Position numbers and translations under genes: made by a program. A stretch of 64,000 bases of DNA from Taeniopygia guttata (lineage: Eukaryota; Chordata; Aves; Passeriformes; Estrildidae), in assembly GCF_048771995.1 (NCBI RefSeq), contig NC_133063.1, positions 59,369,310-59,433,309 of the forward strand, in the 5' to 3' direction. The notes beneath the pieces were generated by a model. The model was not told the origin of the DNA. It searched no databases and saw nothing but the letters and a program-made list of their open reading frames with translations. Positions within the stretch are counted from its first letter, which is position 1. Each line of letters begins with the position of its first letter. Below, in pieces: positions 1 through 25,665 of this stretch.

Positions 1-12921
<12,921 letters not shown>

Positions 12922-13023
12922 ATGAAATCAACTGGCCTGAAAAGGATGAAGCACCACCTCCAGATGCCCAGGATCTTATTACTCTGCTACTTAGGCAGAA
13001 TCCTTTGGAAAGACTGGGAACAG
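12922..13023 (+). CDS. MAST4: MAST4 exon: end of kinase C-lobe
   Basis: Encodes (D)[18 protein letters not shown], then [16 protein letters not shown], including the conserved kinase helix-I region with arginine in NPLERLG. Starts with two bases completing the Asp codon and ends with one base of a Gly codon. Donor GTTAGG. Confidence 0.95.
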
Positions 13024-16000
13024 GTTAGGAGGAACTAATTTTAAATTCTTAATGTACTAGAAATAGCTTCTGTATTCAGCATTGGGAGCTTTTGTTCACC
13101 TGTTTGTTTTGTTTGGGAAACATCTGTTATGACATACAGTGTGATAATATGCCATGATAATTTATAGATTAAGACCAGTAATAGGAACTTAACATGATAT
13201 CTGTCCTGGTTTCTGTGAGACTTACATGGGCTCATTTGTATTTACTCTTCCACTAATTTGATAAATACAACAGAAATTTCTCAAAGACCCTGTTAGTCAA
13301 TGAATGGGGCTTCTTCATCAATACAGTATTAAATGACTAAATACAGAGGTCTAGGAGGGAAATCAATATACAGCTTCTTTTTTCAGAAGTATCTTAGCCT
13401 GGCAGATTAATTCTTCTAGGTGTCAGGGTGGGTGATGAGTACTCGAAATCCTTATTCAGCAATGACTGTCTGAGGTTGTGTGGTGAAAAGTTTTCTCATT
13501 CTCATTTATCAAGTACTACTGCCTTGTATGAAAGAGAATTAAAATAAAACTGAATGTTAATGAAGTATTAAGACTTCCATAGGCTAATGAAAGTACTGTA
13601 CATTTATGTAATAAGCATTTATTTGTTGGTTGATAGACCAGTATTTATTTGTGAGTTTCTGTGAGAAGCAGTAATGAATATGGTGTGCGATTTTTAAGTG
13701 TTAATTTATGGGAATCCTAGTCACTGACTGTTATTCCTTTAGGCAGAGCACTAGGTAAACACAGTAAAAAAAAAAAAAGCCTCCTGCATAAATGAGCCCA
13801 AATATAGAGGTATAATCTTATTTACAGTGAGCATTGTATGCCATGAACAGAAATACATTTGGTATGCTAAGAAAACCAAGTGGCAGTTTGAGTCAGCTTG
13901 AGAGTACTTGGCAAATTGCTCACGAAACTGGGTCCAATTGTGCTACATACTTTTAGGCCTAATTAAAAAGAGGCTATAGGAATCAGTTTATAACTGGTGT
14001 TATCACAGCTGCTCATGATTATAACCAGACCCTCAGTAGTATTGACATGGTCCCAGATGACATGTCTTCCTTTGGCTTGTTCAAGGCATGATGATGTGAC
14101 TGATATGAAAGAACTGCATGTCCCTCACAGCCTGAATGGCTGGGGAACTGTGTGAACAACCCTTAGACTTCACTGTAACTGATGGTCTGGACTAAGTGGC
14201 ACTCAGCAAAGTTTATTGCTGTCCCTTGCCTCATGTTAAACAAGTTAGGAAGATGTCATGCCCCAGTAGCTTGTCCACTTGCTGCCTGCATCATCTGCAG
14301 AGGGCACCAATGCCAAAGGCAAAATGAAAATCCACAACTAGTTTTATTCCCTTGTTTTAAGTGCACTCTTTCCAGGTATTGTTGTTTCATTGCCAGGTTG
14401 ATTTTCCTGGTAAATACAGTGTTAATTGAAGACTTTCCATGTGAGAGGCTGGATCAGAAGTGGATTGCAAATTTAGTGTCTGTTGCTATACAGTTGGTAG
14501 AGAATGGGGTGAGATGAGGCTGCCTTAAATAATAAATATGAAGCACCTGTGGTGCTCAGTTAGGAACTGACATCTTTAAAGCCTCTGGTCTCTCTTAACA
14601 GTTGTCAGTCTGAAGAAGGAGATAAGGCAGCTATTTCTTTGAATCAGAGGGTTCAGAAACCACAACAAAGTTGTAGGATCTTTAAGTGTTAGAATCAGCT
14701 CACAGAAATGGAGGCTGCAGTGTGACAGGTCCCACATGGGCACTGAAAAATACCATGGTTTATGCCAGGCTCCACCATGCATTTCAAATTACAGTCCCAT
14801 TGGTTTAATATGTATTGGCAAGCTGCATAACACTTCATGAAAATCATAATTGTTTACTTGCTCAGGAGACCTGAGTGACAAAGGTAAATTGAAAGAAGAG
14901 AGATGGATGCTATACTTACTTTGAAGAAGGAAAACAGCAGTAAAAAGACTTCTTTGGGCTTGAAGTGTCTGATACCAATCAAGAATAATACAATTCTGAT
15001 GTAATATCCCATTACTGTGCTCAGAGAAGTACTCACTGCTTAGCTAGTGACTTCTGATGAGATGTGATGTTGGTCTCCTCTGGGAAGACTTGGCTTCTTT
15101 GAAATTTTCCCTGATGCAGTATGAAAAGCGAAGAACCCAATCTAGAAATCCTAACACTGACTTAGAAACCAGTCCTGCAGATTTCATTTTTTCTCTCCAA
15201 AGCCTTGACATAGAGGAGTATTCATGCTGTATACATGTGCTGGGTTGACCCTTGCTATCAGGAGTCACTCACCAAGTCTCCTCCTCCCTGAGCTGGTCAG
15301 GAGGAGAAAATATGCCAAAGGCTCGTGGGTTGAGATAAGGACAGGAAGTTGCCATCATGGGCAAAGCATACTAAAACTCAGGGAAGTTAGTTTAATTTAT
15401 CACCAATTTACATTATTGCTTTACTTCCTCCCTCCAAGCAGCGTGGGAGGACAGGAAATGGAGGTAGTGGTCAGTGCATCACATGCTGCCCCTGCCACTC
15501 CTTCCTTCCCACACTACTCTCCCGGTCCAATGTGGGTCCCTCCCACAGGATGCAATCTTCAGGAACAGAGTGCTGCAGCATGGGTCCCCCATGGGGTCAG
15601 CAAGCCTGCTCCAGCTTAGGCTCATCTCTGCCACAGGTCCTCCCAGGGCACTGCTCCAGCACAGGCTTTTGCACGGGATCACAGTCTACTGCAGGCATCC
15701 ACCTTGCTCCACCAAGGGGTCCTCAATGGGCAGCAGGTGGATCTCTGCTCCACCGTGGTCCTCCAGCTGTTTCCCCATGATCTGCACCACGGGCTGCAGG
15801 GGAATCTCAGCTCCAGTGCCTGGAGGCCCTTCTGCATTGACTTCGGTGTCTGCAGAGTTGTTCTTCTCACCTGTTCTCACTCCTGTCTCCTGGCTGCTAT
15901 TGTGCAGCTGTCTTTCCCCTTCTTTTGATACATTATCCAAGATAATGCTGATGGGCTGACAGTGGGTCCGTCTTGGAGCTAGCTGGCAGTGGCTGTGTTG

Positions 16001-16742
16001 GATATAGAGGAAGGCAGCTTCTCACAGAAGCCACCCCTGTAGCCTCCCCACTGGCAAAACCATGCAACATAAACCAAAACCAAGCTGCCAGCAGGTCTTG
16101 CTGCTGCAGGTTATTTTTTCAGATTTTAGAATTAGATGTATGTGTAATAATGATACCATCTTCCACCTTCCCAGGGCACAATTTCCAGTATTTCATTGTG
16201 TTCTTACAGTCGTTTTCTAATTTTAAACTAGTGTAATCATTTAACACACATTAAATGAGCAGTAATAAATTAAAAAAAAATAGGTTATTTCCTACAGAAT
16301 TGTGTATAGCTTTCATAAAACACTGAAAGTATCTCCTAAGTCAGCAATAGTATTTATATTGAGCAACTATTAAGAATCATTCTGCATTACTTTATAACTT
16401 AACACTTACTCACCTAGTGTGCATAGTTTTATTTGTAGAACTACATATGATGATTCTGACTAATATGTAGCTAAGATATTAGTACTTCTGGAAAAATAAA
16501 AATCTTAAAAGGGGGTGTTGATAAAGCAGTAAGCTGTTAAAAGAAATGGTCACAAGAAAACAGGGGCTGGGACTATTTCTGGCAGGTTTAGAATTTCTAA
16601 TGGGAATGGGTAGTAGATGTTCATGCATACAGCGATGACCATGCCTTTCCATGACTATTTGCATTGTTGGCTGAGGGTTTAGTTCATCTACTGTCAGAGA
16701 ATTTGGTACCATTTGCTCAGTGTTTTCCTCTGGCTCCTCCAG
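13024..16742 (+). other. MAST4: MAST4 intron containing antisense solo LTR
   Basis: 3.7 kb GT-AG intron. It carries a roughly 0.85 kb LTR in the opposite orientation (15237-16085, listed separately) and a 12-nt A tract near 13767. The rest is AT-rich with nothing recognised. The open frame at 14182-14517 has no recognisable homology. Confidence 0.8.
15237..16085 (-). mobile_element. Solo LTR of endogenous retrovirus, antisense within MAST4
   Basis: Read on the minus strand, it begins near 16085 with a GGTTTTGG-type start and a GGCTTCTGTGAGAAGCTG block. A long GC-richer middle with repeated CTGGAGCA-type units follows, and the element ends near 15237 as GGGTCAACCCAG. The same blocks occur in the LTR at 44662-45742 on the other strand. 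No gag, pol or env frame is seen on either side, so it is a solo LTR. Ends are approximate; no convincing target-site duplication was identified. Confidence 0.7.
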
Positions 16743-16865
16743 GTGGTGCTTATGAAGTAAAGCAGCATCAGTTCTTCAGGAGCCTTGACTGGAATAGCCT
16801 GCTGAGGCAGAAAGCAGAATTTATTCCACAATTGGAGTCTGAAGATGACACAAGTTATTTTGACA
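16743..16865 (+). CDS. MAST4: MAST4 exon: AGC-kinase C-terminal extension
   Basis: Encodes [20 protein letters not shown] and onward to [13 protein letters not shown], the AGC-type tail following the kinase domain. The donor is GTAGGT at 16866. The open frame continuing to 17020 is intron read-through. The Thr codon is split with the next exon. Confidence 0.95.
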
Positions 16866-17112
16866 GTAGGTGTTTTACGGTATTAAAAAAAAAAGTGATG
16901 GATGCCTTGTTTAAAGTAATCACTGTCTTCGACTCTTGCTTACTGCTTTTAAAATCTCCTATGTTAAAATCACTGGCAGCTTGCAGTTTTACCAGTGAAT
17001 TGACACTTCAGCAAAAATAATCTTAAGGATAAAACTAGATTTTTATTTATTATTAAAACATGGTATCCATTCTTCCTGATAAAGTCACATATTTTATTAC
17101 CCTTGTCTGTAG
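16866..17112 (+). other. MAST4: MAST4 short intron
   Basis: 247-nt GT-AG intron ending CTTGTCTGTAG. Nothing else recognised. Confidence 0.85.
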
Positions 17113-17225
17113 CTCGTTCTGAGAAATACCACCATATGGAAACTGAGGAAGAAGATGATACTAATGATGAAGATTTTAATTTAGAGATAAGACAGTTCTC
17201 CTCGTGTTCACACAGATTTTCAAAA
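17113..17225 (+). CDS. MAST4: MAST4 exon: acidic linker after kinase
   Basis: Encodes TRSEKYHHMETEEEDDTNDE then FNLEIRQFSSCSHRFSK. The acidic stretch and the SCSHRFSK block are conserved in MAST kinases after the AGC tail. Ends in phase 0 before GTAAGA. Confidence 0.95.
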
Positions 17226-18162
17226 GTAAGAAAAAATTTCTGTAATCATAGTATGTATTGTTATATTTTTGCAAATTTTGGAAATATTGACTATAGAGGA
17301 GATATGTATGGCCTTGTTTTCTCAAGAAACGATGACGTTCACTGGAATGGAGCAAGAATACAATGAATACCATTAAATCAAAATATGGAAAGATTGTATA
17401 GAAAAGTTACTTTTTCAATCTTCAGGATACTAATGGAAAATTATGTAAATATGATGGTATTTTCTGTAGAAGACTCATCATAGCATAACAGAAAGTGTCA
17501 AGGAAGCATTCTGTTAAATGCTAATATGTGTTCTTTGCATTGGTTTCTTTTTACATAGTTTTCATGTTGCTCCAGTTGTGTCCTGGGTATCTTGTAGGTG
17601 ATAACATAATAAATATTACCATACTACGTTGTAGTAGGTATTAATTTAATGACATGTGACCAAAGGAAAAAGCAAGGTAATGTGTTACAGTCATGGAGAA
17701 ATGTAGATTTGAGGGAGTGATCTGAATGCTGTGAATCAAAGGTAAAACTGTCCAAAAGGTAGTATTACCCTAGTAGCTGAGATAAGAGCTAATTATTGCT
17801 GATCAAAGTGGACATGCTCAGGCAATACAGTGCAGGGTGAATTGGCAGGAAATAATGGAAGAGAACACGCAGGATTTTGGCTTTACTATCTTGGTTTGCA
17901 CTTCGAAATGCAGAGAAAACTGATAAATACATAATGAGAAGAGGCTCTATTTGTATACTTATACATGAGGAGCCAAGAAAGCATTTTTAGAACAGAAAGT
18001 GTTGGAAATTTGAAAAGTTTCAAGAAATTGGAAGTTTGCAATATGAAATATTATATAAGCATTTAAAAGCATAGAACTGTAGATCGTGCATATATTTTTT
18101 TAAAATATCAAATGTGTTGGTGATACTCAATTTTATTGTGGGGGGTTTTTTTTGTTTTATAG
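17226..18162 (+). other. MAST4: MAST4 intron
   Basis: GT-AG intron ending TTTGTTTTATAG. AT-rich, with no repeat or gene recognised. Confidence 0.85.
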
Positions 18163-18290
18163 GTTTTTAGTAGTATAGATCGAGTCACTCAAATTCAAGG
18201 TGAAGAAAAGGAAGATGCAGGGGACAAAACAAAAAGTGTAGCATTGCCTTCTGTGGAATCTTTAAGCTGGAGTTCAGAATATTCTGAAAT
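18163..18290 (+). CDS. MAST4: MAST4 exon: linker
   Basis: Encodes VFSSIDRVTQIQGEEKEDAG and ends SLSWSSEYSE plus two bases of the next codon. It is a Ser/Glu-rich linker between kinase and PDZ domains. The start follows MAST-family VFSSIDR. Donor GTAAGT. Confidence 0.93.
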
Positions 18291-18391
18291 GTAAGTAGAA
18301 GGATGTACAGCAAGTTATCTACATCCTGCTTGCCAGATAGCAGGCCTCCTCATTTATTAACTGAATGAGAGTTTGCTTATTTTTTATGCAG
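18291..18391 (+). other. MAST4: MAST4 short intron
   Basis: 101-nt GT-AG intron ending TTTTTATGCAG. Confidence 0.9.
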
Positions 18392-18624
18392 ACAGCAAAT
18401 ATCTACATCCATCTCATCTGGGACTGACAGTAGCCGGCAGCAGCGCAATTCTGGTTTGCTTCCAAAATTGTCCATATCAGCTGAAGGAGAACAGGATGAT
18501 TCCACCAGCTCACGTGGACCCCGGGAGGAGCAGGAAAAGTCTACATTTATGAGCGATGAAATAGTGCAAGACGAACCTGAAGTAACCACTCCAGCAAGTA
18601 CAATCAGCAGCTCCACACTATCAG
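18392..18624 (+). CDS. MAST4: MAST4 exon: Ser-rich linker
   Basis: Encodes a serine- and glutamate-rich linker beginning QQISTSISSGTDSSRQQ, with LLPKLSISAEGEQDD in the middle and PEVTTPASTISSSTLS at the end, the last being well conserved in MAST4. The first base completes an Ile codon, where mammals have Met. Donor GTAGTT is weak but phase-consistent with the next exon. Confidence 0.93.
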
Positions 18625-19412
18625 GTAGTTTACAGTGTGTGTCTTGACTGATGGTACTACAAACAGTTGCAGATCACCTCCTCGTGGCAGTAGCATTCAT
18701 AAATTTAGAAGTGATGCATTTCGGAACTGCTTTCAAAAACAGCTATCTCAACAGGGATCTGGTTTGGGATTAGATCAGGTCTAACACTCTGTACTACACA
18801 TTGTGTGGTTTTAATTAAGACTTATCTATGATGTACACCTTTCAGAATTGGGAGGATGTTCTTTGACTTGTGGAAGTCACTTTGGTGATTACAAATCTAG
18901 GAGGATGTGTTGCAAACCAATCTCTACTTAATTAATTTTGAGCATAGTCTCCCTGCTCAAATACTTGTTGCATTTCAGTAGACTCCAGGACCTTATTTTC
19001 ATATCTATGCATCTACCAGTTTTCAGCCTACTTCTCTTCTGTACCTCACTGTGTTTTTTCAAGATATACCCTTCTATTCCCAAGCCCTTGATTTCCCATG
19101 TAGTCCACATTTTCCTCCCCCTCCCACCTTTCTGTTCCTGGAGAAAAAAATTTCCTCAGGGTCATCCATCTCCTTCCCTTGTCTAAAACCTTGATGTTGA
19201 TTGTGCTGTATCCCAATTCTTGCTTGCTATCCCCCAGGTTCCGTGTAATGGTCTTGGCATTAACACAGCAGCTGCAGTGATAACTCCAACTGTGTGATCC
19301 TTTTCTTACACTTAACCAGTTGCACTTGAGAGTAATTTATTTTTTCTGTGGTCCATTAGCAAAAGGATATTCAGTTTTCCATCAATATCTTTATCCCTTC
19401 TTCTTTGTACAG
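18625..19412 (+). other. MAST4: MAST4 intron
   Basis: GT-AG intron ending TTCTTCTTTGTACAG. No repeat or gene recognised. Confidence 0.85.
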
Positions 19413-19613
19413 TTGGCAGTTTCTCAGAACACTTAGATCAAATAAATGGAAGAAGTGAGAGTGTGGACAGTACAGATAACGCCTCAAAGCCAGCTGGTGA
19501 AGGTGCATCTCACGTGGCTCGACAGCGATTGGAAAGCACAGAAAAAAAGAAGATTTCTGGAAAAGTCACAAAGTCTCTTTCTGCAAGTGCTTTGTCCCTC
19601 ATGATTCCAGGAG
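19413..19613 (+). CDS. MAST4: MAST4 exon: linker with KKKISGKVTKS block
   Basis: Encodes VGSFSEHLDQINGRSESVDS and later RQRLESTEKKKISGKVTKS, SLSASALSLMIPG, the latter strongly conserved in MAST proteins just upstream of the PDZ domain. The Gly/Asp codon is split with the next exon. Donor GTAGAG. Confidence 0.94.
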
Positions 19614-20875
19614 GTAGAGTTAAATACTTTTAGTTGAAATGTAAATGATTTATGCAATGCTATGAAGGCTTGTGATGCAAATGCAAGATTCTGTACAGTC
19701 CAGAATTGATTCTTCATCACTCTCTTTTGTTTCTCTTGTTCATTTGCATGACTAATTACTGCAATCTTGTCAGCAAGTCATGGTGCTCACACTATGGTTG
19801 AGCAGCCTTCTCTGACAGACAAAAATGGAACTTAATGGTGACTACCTTGCTTGATCTTGAGCATGCACAGCAGATGCAACTTCATTTCTTGGTCCATCTG
19901 ACAATAGGGCTGTAGATTAAGTTTTAACTAGCTCACAAAAACAGATGTTTGTTAAAGCAGCACATGACTAGTTCTCCCTTATCCCCTATCAGAAAAGCTG
20001 ATAAACAGGAGAGCAGTGTCACAAAAACAGAAATAGCATGTAGCCTCCTACTTGTGCTACTCTTGACTCTTAAGTCACTTGATCTTATGTTACATCAGGT
20101 GCTCAAAATTTGGAGCCAGAAATAATGCTGTAAGTGGATGTATAACAGTAACACTGAGCGTTTTCGAAGGATTGGTACTTTGCTTTCTTGTTATTCAGAA
20201 TTGAAGTCCAGACTGCTGCAATTGTATTCACATTTGCACAAGCATGAGCACATACTGCATTCAAAACAATAAAATAAAACAAAGTTGGAATTGGTATTGT
20301 TGCAAGAAACTCTTGTGGTCTTTACATGATGTAGCAGAATGTAGCAATGGAGCCTTCTTACAAACATTGATTTACTGCCCTAGGTACCCAGTAGACACTG
20401 TGGTTAAATGGGAGTAGTCTTTATCTATTTTTGTATATAACTGAAACCAAGAAAACAGCTAGCAATTTGTTAAGCATTGCTGGATTACTTAGGGAATGAT
20501 TTTGGGTGTATTCATAATAATATTTGCTACCGTACTCTGATTTTGTTCTCATCAATGTTTGCTAGGAAAAGGCTGAGAATATTTCTTGCAAAGTTAGCAA
20601 TGTGTGTGTTTCCTGCGCAAAAGGAAGAAGCATGTATCTATAGCTAACAAATTAACCCTTGCATTAAACAGTGCAGTTTACACTCTAGGGAAAATAATTA
20701 AGTTCTAATACCTGGTTGTTGAACTCTACATCCACTAATATGCACACCAGGCAAGGAGGAGGGAGAGAAGAGGTTGTTTAGACAAAGACAATGACGTATT
20801 TTAATACAAAAATATTGTTGAGCCAAACAAAATTTGTGTGTACTCAGAGTGTAATAGGCAGATTTTTTTTTCCAG
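19614..20875 (+). other. MAST4: MAST4 intron
   Basis: 1.26 kb GT-AG intron ending in a T-rich tract and CCAG. No gene or mobile element recognised. Confidence 0.85.
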
Positions 20876-21105
20876 ATGTGTTTGGTGTTTCTCCTTTGGG
20901 AAGTCCTATGTCTCCTCATTCCCTATCCTCTGACCTTTCATCATCCCGAGATTCATCTCCCAGCCGTGATTCATCAATTGCTGCTGCAAGTCCTCATCAG
21001 CCAATTGTAATTCATAGTTCAGGGAAAAAGTATGGCTTTACCATCCGAGCAATCAGGGTTTACGTGGGTGACAGCGATATCTACACTGTGCACCACATTG
21101 TTTGG
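20876..21105 (+). CDS. MAST4: MAST4 exon: start of PDZ domain
   Basis: Encodes [20 protein letters not shown], a Ser-rich phosphosite-like stretch, then the PDZ start [20 protein letters not shown] with the carboxylate-binding loop region KKYGFTI, then [15 protein letters not shown]. Ends phase 0 at donor GTAAGA. Confidence 0.96.
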
Positions 21106-22833
21106 GTAAGATAATACATCTTTTCTTGTTGATACGTGGCCACAGAATACTGTAATGATGGATTTGCTTTTTTGTACCTGTGGTATCTATTTGTTGACAA
21201 TTACTGTGTAAATTACAATGCTATGCCAAGCAGTTTTTCTTAGAATGAAATTCTGCCTGTATACAAGAGCAGTGTTGCCTATAGGGAAGACAACAAGCCA
21301 TCTTTGGCAGAAATATTATCTACATGTAGTGTTGAACTTCTGCAACTTCACTTTAACATGTGGCAAGTTTGTCAGTTTTGAGAAATAGTGTCTTGAGTTC
21401 AGAGCACTAGGTCTTAGAAAAACCAAGGCTTGGTGCAGATCCTCTTTGATTGGGACTAGGATCTGCAATTGTAGGATGTTACAAAGATAAATTGTTGAGA
21501 AATAGGTGGAGTTTATTAGACGGAATCAATTAAGGGATTCATGAAAGTCAGGACTATTTTGCAAGACACGCATAAGCTAATCTCAAGCACCGATTTTCTG
21601 TTGCATAGAAATGTGCAGATTGTTTGGAATTGTGAAGATTTTTGAGATTTGTATGGCGCAAGAGTAAGATTGACTGTCTTGAATAAATAATGTATTTTTC
21701 ATCCTCTCTTCACTACACAGTGAAAGAAAGGCTAAAGCAATTCTTTGGTTGTTAGCCTCCTTAACTGTAAAATAATTATATACTTAGGTACATATATATG
21801 CATTTATTTAATAATTTATGTTGGTAAGAAATTATAATTTTATATATGGTATAAATTACACATACATAAATAGTATATGTATATAAATTATTTCAACTAC
21901 CCTAAAAAATGATCACAAATTTACCAAAAGACTTCAATTTTTTTTCTACTGCTTAGTTTTAAATATGTATTGTAGATTTTGAAATAGCAATGTTGATGTA
22001 GTGTATTATTTATTTTTTTTATTCCTATTGTTTACCCCTTAGACCTATTAATCCATCAAGAGCATTGAATCTGGAGAACTGGCTACATTTGGTGGATAAT
22101 GGAATAAATTTTTAAAAATTATTTCTTGCCACTAGTGTAACGTCACACCAGTGAAAGGAAGGGGAAACTGGTACATTGCAGTAAAAGTTAAACCTTTAGG
22201 ATTTTTTGAGTATCCTAAGTTTGTTCTTGGCTCTGTTTGCATTGTAGTCTTCATTAGTGTCTGCATGACTTAAAATACTCATTTAAAAATAGAATAAATA
22301 ATTTAAACAACCTTCAAATATTTTTCAATTCAGTTTGTTTTGGCCCATTGTCACTTTTGTGCTGCACCAGCTCTAATGGGAAGCCTGGTGAATTTGAACC
22401 AAATAGAAACAATCCTTAACCATATGGTGGAGTTAATTTTTGTTGTGATTAGAGTATTGCATGTGACAATTACCTTAATTATAGTGTTTCTCATTTTCAG
22501 ATGCTAAAAATCTTCACTTAGTTCTGAAATTTTGCAGTGGGTAGTGAACCACCCCTTCTTACCATGCATGAAAACTCCCTGGTTTACAGAGCTTACTTAA
22601 TACCCATAGAAACCAGCAGTGTTTCAGTGACCTTTGAAACCATTCCAGGCCCCATATAAAGTTTGAGTAGGTAGGGAATAATCATATAAAGTTGGAGTAA
22701 TTAGGGGATGGTGAAAGAGTTGAACCTATTTTTCTTCTTTTCTTCCTTTATATAAATTAGTATCTGTAAGTTTCTTCATTGCCAGCTGGTTTGCGGTTCA
22801 TTTTGTGTATATTCTATTCCTCTCTCTTTTCAG
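21106..22833 (+). other. MAST4: MAST4 intron
   Basis: 1.7 kb GT-AG intron. It includes a TA-rich low-complexity stretch around 21770-21900. No gene or mobile element recognised. Ends CTCTCTTTTCAG. Confidence 0.85.
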
Positions 22834-22956
22834 AATGTGGAAGAAGGAAGTGCAGCTTACCAAGCAGGTTTAAAAGCTGGAGACCTGATTACTCATATCA
22901 ATGGAGAGCCAGTGCATGGTCTTGTTCATACAGAAGTCATTGAGTTGTTATTAAAG
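22834..22956 (+). CDS. MAST4: MAST4 exon: PDZ core
   Basis: Exactly 41 codons, beginning [20 protein letters not shown] and ending [21 protein letters not shown]. The [15 protein letters not shown] pattern is the PDZ core, and His in GLVHTEV is the start of the PDZ ligand-groove helix. Phase 0 on both sides. Read-through to 23046 is intronic. Confidence 0.97.
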
Positions 22957-24702
22957 GTAACTCTTGTACAGCTGGGATACGAAAGTGATTGCTGTTTTCA
23001 CCAGCGATGGTGGGGTTATGTTTGTTTTCTTGAGATTAGTTACTAGATTTTATTGTTCTTAGAAGTACAAACTCTAAGCTGCTATTGCCACAGATCTGGA
23101 GAAGGGCCAGTGACTTTCATATATCATGCTATGATTTTAGTTTCTCTGCCATAGACTGGCACTGTTGCAGAGGTAGCTGAAGTAAATTCGAGGCAATGAC
23201 ACAAAGAGATGTCTCTGTCTCTCAAAAAAATTGACCTTTTCAAGCATGTTATCTAATGCCTGCATCTTGCTCAGATTCAGGCTTTTGACAATGATGAAAC
23301 TTCTCAGTTTTCTCATTTAAAAGTGAAATCAGTGAGGAAAAGTAAAAGCAAAGAATATGAAATATTCTTAGCCTGCTATACAGGAGGTTGCCTTTCATAT
23401 TAGGGCCCGAAAGGTTTTTGTCTCATGTATAGCCAGGCATGTCTGACAGAGCTTATTCGATTAATGATAAAATTCTCATCCTGCAACTGTACTTTCATGA
23501 ATAATCTGTCACATTTTTCTCTTGTGGAGTTTTCTGAAGTCTGTCCTATTAGAAAAGCACGGTTTTTCCATGGAAACAAGCAAACCACTGGACCAAAAAA
23601 ACCCAACTTCTGTTTTCTCTGTAGCTCATCATATCTCATTTTTCATGTAATCTTTTCAGTGTAAGCTAATGTAGGTCAGAAATACTTTAGATAGCTGTAT
23701 ATTTGCTTCCTATATTATTAACAATTTACGGTGTTACGTGCAGAGCTCAAAGTGAGTGTCAGTTCAAAAAAAGCACTGGAAAACAGTTGAAGTGATAAGA
23801 AAATATAAAAAGCTAAAGAAAGATGAAAAATACACTTTGTTCTGCCTTTATTTTATTTCTCTGAAGCCATGAGGAGCTTCCAAATTTTCCAGTTTTGAAA
23901 GAAATACGTAGAAGAAAATTTTGTGACTTAAGGCAGTCAGCTGTGCACTCATTGTCTAGGTCAGATACAGAAAAAGAAGCATGACAACTTTGCTCTCTAC
24001 TTAAAAGCATAAATGCAAAACAAGAGATCATTGTTTATCCATAACTTAATTTGTTGGGCTGTATCATGAATTAATTTGGGCTACTGCAATTTATTTGAAA
24101 GGAAGTTCACTGTAGGGATATACAGTGTTGAGCAGGAGCTACAGATTTTTATAACATAAAATCAGCAGGAAATACCTATATATTTTTTTGAGTCATCTCT
24201 TTGTGCAATCAGTGCTAAAAAACTTAGGTTAATTATACTTGTTAACCATTTTGAACAAGATAAAAATATGTTTTGGAATTGACAATGAAAATTTCATTTT
24301 TCTCCTCTGTTACATCATTATAACAGTTGGTGTCTTGAGATGTGAGTGGAACACTGTGCAGTTACAGTTGTTCTTTGTGGGAAAATCAGGTTTTTCTGCA
24401 GATGCTTCTATCTTGAAATTTTCAATTTTGGTTAATCCTTGGTGTCCTCCTGCCTAGCTACAATTGAAATTACTCCTTGTCTTGAAGCTTGAATGGAGGA
24501 AGTTAGGAAAGCAGAGTTTGAGAACTTCCAATCCTCATTTGCTACCTATACCTGGCAATGTCTGCATAGGGTTTCCTGCAGAAGCGCCTCTTATTCTGGA
24601 GTTGATTCTCATTGCATGTATGGTGTAGATTCAGTTTAAGGCAAAGTCATCTTGTATTACTCGTATTAGTCACACTTAAAGCATTTTCTTTCATTTTGGC
24701 AG
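22957..24702 (+). other. MAST4: MAST4 intron
   Basis: 1.75 kb GT-AG intron ending TTTCATTTTGGCAG. Several short open frames on both strands look like chance. No repeat recognised. Confidence 0.85.
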
Positions 24703-24839
24703 AGTGGCAACAAAGTCTCAGTAATGACAACTTCTTTTGAAAACACTTCTATCAAGACAGGACCTGCCAGGCGGAACAGCTACAGGAGCCGAATGGTTAG
24801 GCGCAGTAAGAAGACCAAGAAGAAGGAGAGTTTAGAGAG
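24703..24839 (+). CDS. MAST4: MAST4 exon: PDZ end and basic stretch
   Basis: Encodes [20 protein letters not shown], the last PDZ strand, then a strongly basic run ending [16 protein letters not shown] (final Arg codon split). The basic cluster is typical of MAST kinases directly after the PDZ domain. Donor GTGAAT. Confidence 0.95.
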
Positions 24840-25483
24840 GTGAATAATCTTTTGATTTCACAGTGAAGGCATTTCTTTGTTTTTGTGTGTGTCTGTACAT
24901 AACAATACATTTAAAATATGAAATGAATACAGTTTTCTCTCATCTTCTGTATTTCTACCTTCTTTTCTGAGATTATGTGGCCTTCCAAATCTTGTTTGCC
25001 TAAACTAGATCTGCTAAAATAACATCTAAAAATAGTGAACAACTGAGGTTGCATCTTAATTTGGCTTGACTATATTATTTTGTGCTTGTTTAATTAAACT
25101 TTTTAGTGCTAGTGCTTATCAGTGTTTTTAATACGATGTGTTCATGTGTATTTTATAAATATGTTGCTAGTACTTTGTAGATATTTCTTTAGTTTTGATA
25201 GGTAGCTAAATTAAGAAAATAAATATTTATACTCATAAGGAGATAGATGTTCTTCTGAATACAGTAAGTAAATTTTAGTATGAATAAAATTAGTTACAGT
25301 CTCTATCCCGCCTGTATAGAATCAGAATGTTTTCTAAACTTCCCAGTCTACAGTGTGGTTTGCTTTCATGTGAAGATTGATTTACTATTGTCATAGTGTC
25401 AGCTTGCAAGAACTTTGCCTGTGGTAATAGTATCTTCTGTTCACCTTAACTTATGATAAAATGCTGTGTTTTTCTCACACAAG
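24840..25483 (+). other. MAST4: MAST4 intron
   Basis: GT-AG intron ending TTTTTCTCACACAAG. AT-rich, with nothing else recognised. Confidence 0.85.
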
Positions 25484-25665
25484 GAGAAGATCTCTCTTTA
25501 AAAAGCTGGCAAAGCAGCCCTCACCTCTCCTTCATACAAGCAGAAGCTTTTCCTGCCTTAACCGATCACTTTCTTCAGGGGAGAGCTTGCCTGGGTCTCC
25601 AACCCACAGCTTATCTCCTAGATCTCCTACCCCGAGCTACCGTTCCACTCCTGATTTTCCATCAG
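25484..25665 (+). CDS. MAST4: MAST4 exon: Ser/Pro-rich region after PDZ
   Basis: Encodes [20 protein letters not shown] and then a run of Ser-Pro motifs ([20 protein letters not shown]) ending FPSG. These are likely proline-directed phosphosites; that is an inference from sequence only. The donor is GTGAGT at 25666. Longer frames to 25736 and 25917 are read-through of the intron. Confidence 0.95.

Noticed and set aside
15224..15959. Overlapping open frames of 67-161 codons
   Set aside because: They lie inside the antisense LTR and reflect its composition, not a gene.
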